Shown one piece after another: positions 1 through 11,675 of a DNA stretch of 64,000 nucleotides. This DNA is from Cerrena zonata (lineage: Eukaryota > Basidiomycota > Agaricomycetes > Polyporales > Cerrenaceae): positions 1,178,001 through 1,242,000 of the forward strand of contig JASBNA010000005.1 in assembly GCA_038087015.1 (NCBI GenBank), given 5' to 3'. The first letter of the stretch is position 1; the number at the start of each line of letters is the position of its first letter. The notes beneath the pieces were generated by a model that made no database searches, was not told where the DNA came from, and saw only the letters and a list, made by a program, of their open reading frames with translations. The position numbers and the translations under genes are program-made.

Positions 1-1
1 C

Positions 2-3000
2 GGTGGGGACGTACTCCCAAACCCTTCCCAGGTTAACAATGCCCATATATTGCAAGGCGAATACGACGAGGGTAAACCTTGCTATCAATTGCGTCCTAAC
101 GTATACTGACTACAATCTTCTTATAGAAGAATTTCCTCCCCGCAACCAAGACACAAGAGATGACGATGTAGATATTTCCGATCCATGGGAGGGTCCTCGT
201 ACATTCGCAGAAGATTTCTATTCAGGTGGCGAATTACGCGACGACCCATCGATACTTACACCCTCACATATCACCCCTCGACTTACGCCACAATCTCAAG
301 GCCAGAAATCTCAAGAGCCAGAAATCATCAGCATCGACGACTCAGATGATGAGGAAGTTGAGGAGAGACGTTCTGGAACTCGTTCTCCTGTGCGGGAGGA
401 AGACTTTGATGAATCAAGCATAAATGACCTCTACGCCGAACTTGACGAGGACGATGGTAATGTCAAAGCTGCAACTTCTTCTGTTAGAAACGCCTCTCCA
501 CCTCATATGCCTCACGAGCGAGCAGCTGAGCCACCCGTCGCTGCACCGACTGGTCATGTTGATTGGAATTACCCTCCTGCATTCCCTGGAAAGGTAGCTT
601 CGAAGTCTGGACACATCAAGACTCCTGAGGAACCTGTTGCTAACTCAGATCTAATCGAGCCTGGGCACGAACTAGAACTAGAACACCAACACCAAGAGGT
701 GGAGGAAGACGACGAGGACGAGCTCAAGCAGCAAGAGCCTGAGATATTGGAGATCAGCGATGATGAGGAGGACGATGTTGGTCCTGCACCGCTGAGTACT
801 AGCGATCTCGTTATCCCCGACGACCATGATGAGGGAGAAGCTGCTGAGGACGACGGGAACGACCAGCTGGGTAATGATGACCTCTATGTCGATCCCACTG
901 ATGTGGTTACCACTGCCGCCAGTGAGAATGCACTTCCGGAAGTTGAGACCACTCAAGCCGATGGTATGCTCTCGCTACGTTATTTCATGATTGTGTCTTG
1001 ATATCTGACAAAAATATGGATTACCTTCTATTTACCCAGACGAGTCGATTTACGCCGAACTCGAGATGCTGTTTCCTCTGGATGTCGATTACAGTCACTC
1101 TCAAGTCGATTACGACGTGATTCATTTCCTAGATGGAATGGTGGCTAGACACAATGCTCTTCAAGAGAATGACAAGTCATTTGAGGAACAAGTGATTTCT
1201 ACAACTCAGGACATGTTACAAGTTCAGTCCCAACATGTTGACGGCATTGGTAACCAAGCAGAAGCTGGTGCCCAAAATCTTCTTACCGAGTCTACTGCTA
1301 CAACTGAAGTCCTCGGAGAAGATATCTCCAATGTTGCAGAAAGGTCTGACGCACCAGCGATGACTCTCGTAGAGGTTAGTTTATTCTACGGTTGCCCCGG
1401 TTTTATTCCGAATCTTAATCATTCACCTTATAGGAATCAGACGTCCCTTCTCTTGAGAAGTCGGTGCCTGTCGAGCCCGCAGTCGAATATGCTGATGCCT
1501 CAATGGATCCAGAGGCATCTGTCTCTGAAGAGCATGGTACTTTCACTATGCCGGAGGACCTACCTAAAGAAGACGATGCGGTATACTTCGTTACCGAGAT
1601 TGGAGAAACCATCATTATAGACCCGACACTTGGTGCTGACGACGCTGTCACCGTTGGTAGCGAGTTTGTAGCTTCGCCAGCCGACTTCTCAGTCGAAGAA
1701 CCTATCACAGAAGGACGAAGAACAGAGGTGAGATTCACGATGTGATCTTACTCCCCCCATTGTTTAAGCATTCATTGTATTATAGGAGCCAGACTTCATT
1801 GTAACTTCTATCACTGCGACACCTGCTCCGGAGTCTGCCCCCAGTACGGAATCGGCCGACGCTATCTCAGCGATTCAAGAAATTGCTTCAGAGGATTCGG
1901 GTCTGAGGTATGTCCTCGCTGATGCAGAAAGCGAAGACGAACGTCCTCGCCGTCATCGGCCGCACCTCGTTCATACTCCTCGTTCGTCTAGAACAAATGT
2001 CGCCGGACCCAGCACTCGTACTACAGATCATTCAGAAGCCCAGCCTGTAGAAACCACCGCAGTGGTAAGAACGACCTTGTTTTATTCATCTATGCCTTCA
2101 CTGAACTGCGATGTTGTAGGTTACAGAGGGGGCAAATACTAGTGTCCCTGTTGTCACAGTCTCAACAGAAGATGATGTTCCATCCGAGACTCATACAGAA
2201 CTTCCTCAGTCCTCACCTCGTGGCACTTTAGCCTCAGGGATACCACTACCTGTATTCGCAGACCCCACTGTTCGGGATCCTACTAGCATAGGAGGATCGC
2301 CTGGTACAACTAGCCCTTCGTTTATTGAAGCGGGAAGCGGTGAATTAGACAATGTGGCCTCGTTACGCGACCGTCTTACTGCCACTCTGATCAAGAAGCG
2401 CACAGGACATAGTCCCAGTGGACTGTTTACTCCTCTCACAGACGGCGATAATTCGTCTTCGGTGTCTAATTCACAGCCAGAATCGCGAGAGGATAACCAA
2501 ATCAAGGATATAGATACCAAATCAACTCGGGTGGAAACCGAGCAAGGTGATGCTGCACCTAGTACAGATGACGCGAAGGTACCTACAACAGATACAGAGG
2601 ATATTACTCCGAAATCTCCCAAGAAAAAGGCCCAGGAGTTACACATCGACACTGGCATTGTCACTCCTGCTCATGAACACGCGCATCACGACGATGAAGA
2701 CGCTGATGGAGATGTTGACCCCGACTATGTGGAATATTTAGTTTCACTGTCCGATTCTGAGTCTGATGCGTCGCCCGTCCAAGATGCATCTGAAGTTGAA
2801 GCCACTTTGGCCACTCAAGTGGACGATAATACTTCCGAGAGCAGCGCGCTGACTCCTGTTGATGCCACAGTCGATTACTCTTTGTAAGGTTATTTTGCTC
2901 TCATTATTGCCCCAAAGCTGACAATCTCCCAGACAACCCTCTTCTCCCTTGCCTAGCTCACCTGCTCATGAAGATGATAAGCAAGTTTCAAGTTCCGAGC

Positions 3001-4560
3001 AAGGATCGAGATCCCCAGTTGATACTACTGCGAGTCCTGAGCAGACTCGACCATTAAAACGCAAACGTCGCTCTCCTCCTTCTGGTCCTCCTCGAGTAAC
3101 TCGCTCAATGAGGTCGAAGAATTCACACGAGCCCGAACCCGAGCGTGAGCCAGTACCTTCGAAATCGAAAGGCAAGGAGAGAGCACAGGATATAGCCGAC
3201 GACAAGTCCATCGCATCCAGTGCAGAAGACAACCTCGGATCGCCAATTGAACTCACGAGAGGAGAGCCAGCGATGAGTCGAGCTACTTCTCGTGCATCAT
3301 CTGTTGTCTCCAATATCCTCGATAGTTCATCAGTGATTAGCCAACCATCTCCAACGGTTGATCGCTCCAGATGGGCAACCCTGATACGACCTTTCATCCA
3401 AGCTAATGGCTTCCTTCATCACACTCATGGTCGTGTAGCAGCCACACTGACCCAGCAACAACGCCCACGACCACCATCTTCTCGCGCCTCATCTTCACAC
3501 TCAGGTCCAGCTGAGGCAGCACGCGAAGAACCGTCAACATCTTCTGCCCCTGCCCCCACTACTGCCTCCGATCCTACCACCGCTGCCCATGTCCCCAGCC
3601 CCTGCCCCTGCCCCCGTCCCAACTCTAAGCATTCAGACATCATCATCAACGCCTGTTACTCGGTCGAATTGCAAATATCGCAAGATTAGTCTACCTCTGG
3701 CTGAGGGACGCCCTCATGTGTATTTCATCGTTCCGGGATGTTCTCTGAGCAATGCATCGTTGATGCAGGAAGAAAACATCCAAGACCATGGCGATGCCCT
3801 TGCTGAAACCAGTGAACAAGCCGTCGGTCCAGTGGAGACACTGGGATTTAGTTCAAATCTCATTGCAATCTTGCGACGCCTGGTTGGTGTGGACCTTCTG
3901 AGGATGAACGAAATCTTCTACCTCCCTACCCCAAACGATGGTTTCAAAAGACGAAGGCATAGAAATCGCTTTTCCATTGATGGCCGCGCCATGCCCAACC
4001 TGTCTGCTTCCGCTGTAAAGCGACTAGGAGGGAGTAGTCAGCACTCCCCAGCAACGAAGGCTCCGGTGTCTCAGGCAGAATCAATTTCTACCGTGGCGAG
4101 CTCCAGAAAACAAGGCAGTCAGGCCAGTAAACGTAGCACCTCACTCTCCTTGTCTGCTTCAATCTCGGATAACGAGGAAACGGATTTGGAAGAGCCTCGC
4201 CCGAAGAAACGCCCCCGTGCGCAGCGATCAAAGAAAAAGGTTAAGGATGCACCTGCCGAAACCGAGAACGGACAACCTTCTACCTCTACGGCGGTGAATG
4301 ACGAAGAAAAAGCCAAGCCTCGACGTAGCACTAGGCGCCTACATACCGATGCTGCTGCCTACAAACCTACAGAAGAGGAACACGAAAGCTCTGAGGACGA
4401 AGGCACAACCAAGCGAGGCAAGGGCAAGGGGAAAATAACTGGGAGAAAGAAACGTGGTAGACCTGCTGAACAAGGCGAAGATGCTGAGCGACCGGCTGCC
4501 ACAGCAAAACGACGCAAGGTTGCAGGGAAGAGTACCCCAGCCCCCTCAGGACCCTCATGA
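2..4560 (+). CDS. Long acidic nuclear-type protein, 5' end missing
   Basis: I do not recognise this family. The gene runs in from before the window. Exons read about 2-71, 127-963, 1040-1374, 1434-1727, 1786-2064, 2120-2883 and 2933-4560, with 49-76 nt GT-AG introns keeping frame. The product is Ser/Glu/Asp-rich and mostly disordered. Two hydrophobic-then-acidic cores (IISIDDSDDEE near 330-350 and ILEISDDEE near 745-770) look like SUMO-interacting motifs. The C-terminal third has basic clusters, including GRKKRGRP, which is AT-hook/NLS-like. A compact, probably conserved block (CKYRKISLPLAEG to FYLPTPNDG) lies at about 3668-3945. The reading frame changes between roughly 3500 and 3600. Removing one C from the CCCC at 3593-3596 restores a smooth proline/alanine-rich reading, so a one-base error is likelier than an intron. 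A chromatin or SUMO-pathway role is inference only. Confidence 0.7.
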
Positions 4561-4701
4561 GTTCCGGCACATTTTTTCATTGTATATTTCGTAATCTACT
4601 CTAATTACTGCTGTGGTGTAAACTTTTGATACATAATCAGAGGATACGGTGAATGAGATAGGGCCCGAGAAACTAAATAGTACAGTCACCTATCATTATT
4701 G

Positions 4702-6060
4702 TTAGCTGGATGATGTGCGGGAATATGCCTCGAGAAACCTCTCGTAGGTATCAGTACTACCGACGAAAGCTGCAATGTCTGTTACAGTGGAAGTACTAAG
4801 GCCGGTAGCCTGAAGCATAAGTGCCATCATGCTGTATGCCTCGAGAACATCAATGGAGGTATCCTCGAGAACTGTTATCTCCGGTTTAAATCCCTCTACA
4901 AAAGCATCGCAGCTATAACAGAGATTTCGAACCATATCACTTGAAAACATCGCGGCTATGAATGTGGCATCGTCCTCGTCCCCAAACTGAAAGACTGTTG
5001 AGAGTAAGCTAGAGACAAAAATATGGCGGTGATGTGGTTTCAATATTTCGAAAAATCGTTGGATCCGGATCGAGCTTCGTCGAAGAATATCTTCACGGGC
5101 CTCAGTTCGGCATGTACGGCGAAGTCTTTCTTCATCCACAGACATTTCCTCCTCCACCGCCTCCTCCACTGTTTCTTCCGTTGACTCCGCAAAGTCCTCT
5201 CTTTCAGAGAGAGACTCTACATCACTTCCATCATCGAGACCATAAACTTCTATTCGTTGCCGAGTAGAAGAGAATGCATCCAACGGCTGAGGGTACACCA
5301 TCTCGTCGTGGAGATTCTAATGATACCAGTTCTTAAATTGCATGAACTCATATCATAAAACCTGATTACGCACTAGCATAAGATATCGTGTCTTAGGAGA
5401 CACTTTTTCCTGACGTAGGATATGTTCGACGTGACCGAACACGCCGAGTAGATCCAGAAACTGTGACGCACTGAAGGCGTCCAATACGGGTCCCAAGAAG
5501 CGACAAATGGCCACCGTGTGGTCATCGTTAACCAATGTTCGTTGGAAGAGGTCGTCCAAGATGCCTTGGACGTCGTTTGGAAGGAGAACTCCCCCTACTA
5601 GGAGACCTCCAACTAATGTAGCGTATGTTTTCAACGATCGGAAGTCACCACTATCCACAATACGATCAAACTCGTATTGGACTAGAAGTTTGAGGGACGT
5701 GTCAAAGGAGACCATGGGATTTCCAATATGGAACACGTCGACTTTGCGCCATCGGCTCCGTTCCCCTTCTAATTCATCAACGACTTTTTGACAGAGTTCG
5801 ACATAGACGTCAGTGAGTGATGGTTGAGAAAGGCCACATCGAAAGATTTTTCGAACAAATGCGTCCAGAAGATCAGAGTCTTCTGTCTTTTCTACCAAAA
5901 TGGCTAACTGTACGAGGCGGTTTGACTGCGCCTCGAAGTTGGACGGTGTGAGTCTATTGAGGATGCCGCATAGCTTGCGATGCATCCTTACAGTGTCGAG
6001 AGGAACTCTCCAAGGTCTCCATGGTTGTTGGGCACCGGAAGATCGAGACTGTGAAGACAT
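4702..6060 (-). CDS. MIF4G-type helical-repeat protein
   Basis: Two exons (6060-5362 and 5316-4702) with a 45-nt GT-AG intron give about 437 residues. The ATG at 6060 is the first in frame. Residues about 20-220 carry the helical pattern of an eIF4G middle domain: LCGILNRLTPSNF, an LVQLAILV helix, then LLDAFVRKIFRCGLSQPSL and VYVELCQKVVDELEG. The exon junction falls in the stretch RNQ/NLHDEM, where eIF4G-like proteins run into the end of the MIF4G fold. The C-terminal half starts with a Glu-rich segment, followed by a second helical region. At this length it is far shorter than eIF4G itself. A translation or mRNA-binding scaffold role follows from the domain type; the specific partner is unknown. 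Confidence 0.65.
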
Positions 6061-6752
6061 GACGGATGGCGTTGACAAGGGACCGGGCGGTACAGAGCTA
6101 TAAAAGCTTTTACGAACAAAGGAAATTTTCGTTTCTCCGTTAATCTCATATTCCAGGATTATCGCAACGGCCGATGGAACATACCGTGTTCACCGCCAAT
6201 ACCATAAGTAGGGAAGATGAAGAGCCAGAGCTGAGCTGAACATAATAAGTGAGTTATGAAAGGCAGGGATGATGGACCAGTGTACGGTGACCGGTATACG
6301 CGTCAATGACGGTCCTGTCAGGTTCCTGTATAACAAATTCCGGCATCGGTGATGAAAGTAGAAAGGACACGGCCAAACCTTATGTGTTACTTGTATGAAT
6401 TGCGCGTTACCATTGTGAGACCATTGTGAGAAGATGGTTGCGGAGACGCTCCCCATTGCCGGGGATAGGTTTAATACAGTACCATGAAGACGATAAAACA
6501 GAAAGCCATGTTTGCAATGCTAAAGGTCGATTTTCTCAGGCGAGGGTCACGAAGGTAAGGATGGGGATGAACATGAGAGTTTCTCCGAAAACAGTTTGAA
6601 TAATTATTCATCTATACCGGCGGAAATCAGCACAGACCGATGATATGACTGATATCAACACTTACAATAGACTAGCATGATTAAAAGGATGACAGGACAA
6701 TATGATCAAAGACAAAAATGAAGCAACATGGGGAATACGTTACCAAGAGATG
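6061..6752. other. Intergenic, no gene seen
   Basis: This is the 5' flank of the MIF4G-type gene and the 3' flank of the DUF1917-like gene. Short open frames exist on both strands, but none shows conserved sequence or splice-compatible extension. Confidence 0.5.
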
Positions 6753-8570
6753 TTACTTCCTTCCGCCTCCCTTCTTCTTTGGGGGTTCATCATCCTCATC
6801 TTCATCATCCTTACTCTTGCGCTTCTTGGTAACTTTAGCCGTCCCCTTCTTGCTCTTCAGTTCCTTCACGCGTTCTTTGAGTTCAGGATCGTCGTTGTCC
6901 TCATTATCCGATTCGAAACCATCTCCCTCGTTTGTTTTCTTTGGAACTAGCTTCTTGCCCTTGCCTTTAGGGAGTGGTTTCTTCTTTTCCTCAGATTCCG
7001 GCGAGTCAGCTTCCATATCCTCATTATCGGATGCAAAAGGATCTTCGTTATCAGCCTTTTTCTTCGGTTTTGTTTTTGTTTTGGAAGGAGCAGCACTAGT
7101 ACTGGCAACGGCAGTAGCAATAGGGTTATCGGCCTCGGTGGCTTTAGACGCGTTCAGTTCGGCAAAGAACGCATCCTTCAACGCCTGATTATCAAATAAT
7201 TTAATCTTAACATGTTTAACGGAAAATAACGGAAGATTACTGACTTTTATTTCGGTCTCTTTCATCAATGCGCTATTGCGCCATATCTTCTCGCAGTAAT
7301 GTAAATTCATGGTACACGCGGGGGTCAGTCAACTCACCGTAGATTGGATACCACTCGGATGTTTACTACCGATACCTGGAACGTAGTTGTTAATATCAAG
7401 GGTGTCTTTTACAAAGCGGTACAACTGACCGATCTCGGTGTAGAGGTTAGATTTCACTCCGCTCAGGCTGAGGCCATGGTTACGCAGCAGAATCTTCATG
7501 ACCTACGATAGGGTTTGTAAGAGGCTTGAGCTATGACTGATGGTGCAGGAACATGAAGCCTGAGTCTTACCTCTGTAACATTATCCTTGTCATAGACATC
7601 AGGAAGGTACAGGCATAAAAGATGCTGATGATGCGGCTCTTCATTCTTAGGCGAAGTGGCCACTTTAGTGAGGTACGCGTTTGTTTTGGATAGCGGCCCT
7701 TCAATGAGGGAAGCTAGGGCATAAGCGCATGGTTTAGTTATGAATTCGTGATGTATGAAACGCTACCCCTTCACTTACTGGCGATGGTTGACCAAATGAA
7801 ATCAACCTTGTCAGATTGTGCAAATATTAACCTGTAGATGAACAGATGGGTCAGTACCCTCGGGACCGCCGTATGGAGCAAGTAAAAAACAAAAACCATT
7901 TCCCAGAGACGAAGCCGTGCCGAACCGATACTTCTTTCAACTTTTCGCTCGCTTCATGCTGAGCCTATAGCAAGGGAATCTCGGTCAGTGACGGAAAGTG
8001 AATAGTAAGATACAATGTATATTACCTCTTCTCGCAGCTCCTTCTTACTCTTGAGGCCCTTCTTTTTATTGGCACGAGTAGGAATGGAGGCATCATTCTA
8101 GAGTTGTGTGTCGTATGGTAAGATTATGTCTATAAACATGTCATATAGAGAATGAAGGCCTACCTGGATGCTTTCGACTTTTTCTGTGGTGTCTTGCACT
8201 ACAAATATATAATATAAAAGCTGTTACAAGCACAATGAGCCCTTGAGCTTACGAATTTTCTCGGCCGCTTCTAAGGCTGCTACTCTATCTGCTTTCTCTC
8301 CAGATTCAGATTTTCGTACCCAAAGCCACTTGGACCAGTCAGAGCTAGCTGATCATGAAACACAAAGAACGTACTGGTTTTGTTCCATCATCCTGTACCA
8401 GTGACGGCTTGTACTATATTATTTAGACACCTGTAAGGACTACAAGTTATGGAGAAAGAGTGCATCATGATGTCACTTGCCTTGGTCAAGAATTCGTTAA
8501 TTGTGACAGTGGAATTAGAGTTCCATTCGTAAGCATATTCCTCCGGTACGGAGTCATCATGCGATGCCAT
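6753..8570 (-). CDS. DUF1917 / BLES03-like protein (eIF4E-like fold family)
   Basis: A minus-strand gene of about ten exons. Reading from 8570, the segments include WSKWLWVRKSESGEK, HGFVSGKW/LIFAQSDKVDFIWSTIA, HHQHLLCLYLPDVYDKDNV, VMKILLRNHGLSLSG and SNLYTEIG/IGSKHPSGIQST. This order (GKW-IF motif, HLLCLY strand, LYTEIG strand) is the signature of the DUF1917/UPF0696 family, whose fold resembles eIF4E. The tail after residue ~250 is a long Lys/Asp/Glu-rich extension (KGKGKK, DEDEDDE), not part of the domain. The first intron appears to be GC-AG (AAG|GCAAGT at 8480). The junction between exon 2 (ending near 8375) and the WSKWLWV exon does not resolve to a clean in-frame GT-AG intron. Cap binding is not proven for fungal members. 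Confidence 0.72.
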
Positions 8571-8949
8571 TTCTACTGCTTATGGTCGGTAGAGAAACTG
8601 AGATTGCTAGTGAGTGTTTTAATAAAAGCCGGTTTGCAATAAAGCTCTGAAAGAGGCTTGGAGTCGCGTCATGACGCGTTCGAGTCACGTGCGCGTTGTT
8701 GGTCCATGTTTACATTGTGGCTGCATTCTTTCAAGCAAGGTATGAAGGTAACTCCAATCGTAGTCAAGAATGCCATAAGGAAAGCAACCGCACAATTTTA
8801 GTCTTGGCCCCGACAGATTAAGAAAACAAGCCAATCGATGCGACACTCAAAACCTAAATAGACATAAATCATATTTTCGTCATGAGAGCCTCGAACCACT
8901 ACCCCAACAGTTCCGTTCGGCGCATCATCGCTCCTTTCGACCTATCTCC

Positions 8950-9860
8950 TCATAGTCATACCTGACAAGATCCGACCCACCTTGTGAGGTCAACCACTCG
9001 AATGGACCCTCGAATGGGAACGGAGCATATCCGTGTTGGAAACCGCATACTGCATAATTTTGATAGCGATATGATAATGGTGATATGGGGCCATGGATCC
9101 ATGGGCCCTGAGTGAGAGTGAGAGTCGAGAAGTCAAGAACGGAGGAAATGTAGACGATCTGTTCTGATCCTAGAATGTTCGGAAATGAGGGTCGCTGTCA
9201 TCATAATGTGCCAAAATAGCTTTAATAGTCATAATGCCCACTACCGTTGCTGGATGTCGCATGTGGAAAGGGGGATAGGTGGATAATATCTACAGCGAAG
9301 GACACGGTCGGAATGCGTATCTGGGGTTCTGGTGTGGGTCACGACTTCGGGCACATTACGGCAACATTATGGCGATTGAATAGAGAGAGAAGCCGACAGA
9401 GAATACAAGGATTTGAATTGCGTCGGTGAACAGAGGGCCATGAATGGCTCACAAAGGACAGTATTGAAAATAGACTATGCACGTCGTTTGATAACCGCGC
9501 GAAGGTGTGAAGGCTGCTCTGATGATCATTGAGGTGGTGTGCGGATCTATCTGGTTACGGTGCTAGACTCCCAGAATTCAGTATCGTGGCAGCCTCTGGT
9601 AGGTTCGGACCCTGAGCATAAGCAGATATTTCATGCTGAGACGCAAGATACGCAATGTATGCCAAGTATGTAGTAGCGCAGCAACATTAATGTGTCGATG
9701 TCAACTTGGGCTGATGGATCGGACGACAGGACCGCCGGACGGTAGGTATTATTGAATTGTGGAAAATAGAAGACAGCACGTCAGTTGGGCTTGGTAAAAA
9801 ATACGCACCTATCTCGATACTCGATCAAGGATCAAGATCAGGTCAATTCAGAAGTGTTAC
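8950..9860 (-). other. Possible unresolved or decayed coding region
   Basis: On the minus strand several open stretches read like protein. From about 9170 to 8970 there is an ~85-codon stretch ending with YAVCGFQHGYAPFPFEG and DLVRYDYEEIGRKER then TGA. Near 9650-9560 there is AYIAYLASQHEISAYAQG. Between them lie candidate GT-AG introns, but I could not join the stretches into one frame, and two or three frames are open at once in places. It may be a real gene with errors, a relic, or low-stop-density non-coding DNA. I assign no function. Confidence 0.3.
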
Positions 9861-10282
9861 GGCACTCGACAACACTCGTGGCATGATATAGTGAATATGC
9901 AGGTCAGACAGGCACGCGTCGGCAATTGTTCCATTTGGTGTTGACATGTGCGACACTGCGCAAGGACACGGATTCGAGGGTAGTGATAGGAGTAAGGGGA
10001 TGATATTAAATCGCAAAAAAATCCTATTAGGTACCTGTAGATAAAGGGACGTAAATCACAATAAGCGGGCTGTTCCATTGACAGAAAATGTTGGGAACAA
10101 AAAACTCACTGATAAAGCTACAAATGCGATGATGGATCCACAGCGACATATAAATAAAGAGCATGACATAACTAAAAATACGACGAAACGCTAAAAATGT
10201 CCAACGGTTGGGACATGTTTAGTGACAGCAGTAACATGACCAAATCCATAATGCATCTACGTCACATATCATGCATTCAGAT

Positions 10283-11675
10283 TTAGACGGGGGCACCCTG
10301 GTCAGGCAACCTTTCGATGGCATAACGCCTTTTGACGATGTACATTAATGGTACACCGGGAACTTTGCGTATCCGTCTTCGGAGCTCGCGATCACAAGTT
10401 GCTACAATATAGCATCGGTGTGAAGTAACCCTCTGGACTAAGCAATCATCTGCATAAGTGCCGGAGTGCGAACAGGGGAGCCGTTCGAAGCGGGGATCAC
10501 GAGCAACTCTAGATAGAAAGAGATAAATGGTGTTAGTGAGTAAGCGTGTGTTAAGACGTGCAAGAATGCACGATCGGACGGTGGAAAATGGACGGATAAA
10601 TGAGTGGAATGGGTTCAAAGTTAACGTAAATTGGTGGTGTGGTTCTAGACGGTGCGTTTTTGGTGATTCGGCGATATCGTAAGATAGCGTAAAGGGTGGA
10701 CAGGGGTGGAACATGATAGACGGAATATGGCAAAGAAGACAGAGAAGGCAAGACGTACCGTAATGCTACACGATAACGATGGCCCAATTTTTCTAATTCG
10801 GCCATGACGCAGTCAGTTACGCATGGAATACCTAGAAAGAATGTATGAATCAGCGAACCAGAACACACCGCAGAACACCACCACATCATCGAATGAGCAT
10901 TCAGAACGCCGCAGCGTGAGTGATATAATGGTCACTGGCTAGATGTCAACGGACGGATCTTGCGGGGGTTCGATAAAGCCAAAAGCCATTTGAGGCAGGA
11001 CCGATATTCTACGTTCCATCGAAAGCGGAGGTAGAAGACGTCAAAGACGTAAAGGGCGCAAAATACCGAAAGGGTAGGAGACGCAAAAAGACAGAAAATA
11101 CAGCAAGGGGGTTGAAAATCTTAACGGGTTTATGAAGACGTACATTTGGCGTAAAGACAGTCCATCATTCCACTCACGAGTTCCAATTTGTTTTGTAGAC
11201 TGAAATTGATAAAATTGGTATCGATGAGGACTCGGTATGGCGGTACGAGAGCATCGTTGTGTTGCAGGAAAAGAGATGAAGCAACTTGAGTCCTGTGTTG
11301 GAAACGCATGTGTCAGAAATGATTGGTTAATGAAATTATGATGCACGAGTACATCAACACAGTTGGTGCCGATCTAGGTTAGGTATCATTGAAAGAACAA
11401 GACACTTACACTCTCTTCTCTGCCTTTTGTTTAGCCTCCGCCTCCTTCTTCTGTTGCTTTACCTGATTCTCTTTTCTATATGAAAGTAAATAGCATAGCA
11501 TATAAGCGTTACAAGGAGCGTATAATGATATTAGGGGGGTGTACGAACAGCCTAGCGTCGTTGGGGCTTAAGATCCGCTTGACCTGCGCGAACTTGCGAG
11601 TCTTTTTCGCCTTTCCCTGTGCAGAAGACTGTTAGTAATTGTAGCAGTATTTAATGAAAGCCGAATACCAACCAT
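10283..11675 (-). CDS. FCF1: rRNA-processing endonuclease Fcf1 (Utp24), PIN domain
   Basis: Fcf1/Utp24 is the PIN-domain nuclease of the nucleolar SSU processome that cuts pre-rRNA on the path to 18S rRNA. Six exons (11675-11673, 11616-11549, 11475-11410, 11292-11144, 10831-10759, 10508-10283) give 194 residues, matching the usual ~195-200. The N-terminus reads [15 protein letters not shown]. The PIN core reads [20 protein letters not shown] and [20 protein letters not shown], then [40 protein letters not shown] and [18 protein letters not shown]. Active-site-type acids are present in LIDTN, TDC, ADD and TCD. All phases close. The start-codon exon codes only the Met, and the intron follows ATG directly. 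I see no defect. Confidence 0.95.

Noticed and set aside
8349..8374. A 26-nt intron in the DUF1917 gene
   Set aside because: It looked plausible with a GTACGT donor and CAG acceptor, but rechecking the strand reading shows exon 2 ends in phase 0, so removing 26 nt still leaves WSKWLWV out of frame.
10551..10889. 112-codon minus-strand ORF
   Set aside because: Only its small [17 protein letters not shown] portion is real, as an FCF1 exon in another frame; the rest runs through introns.
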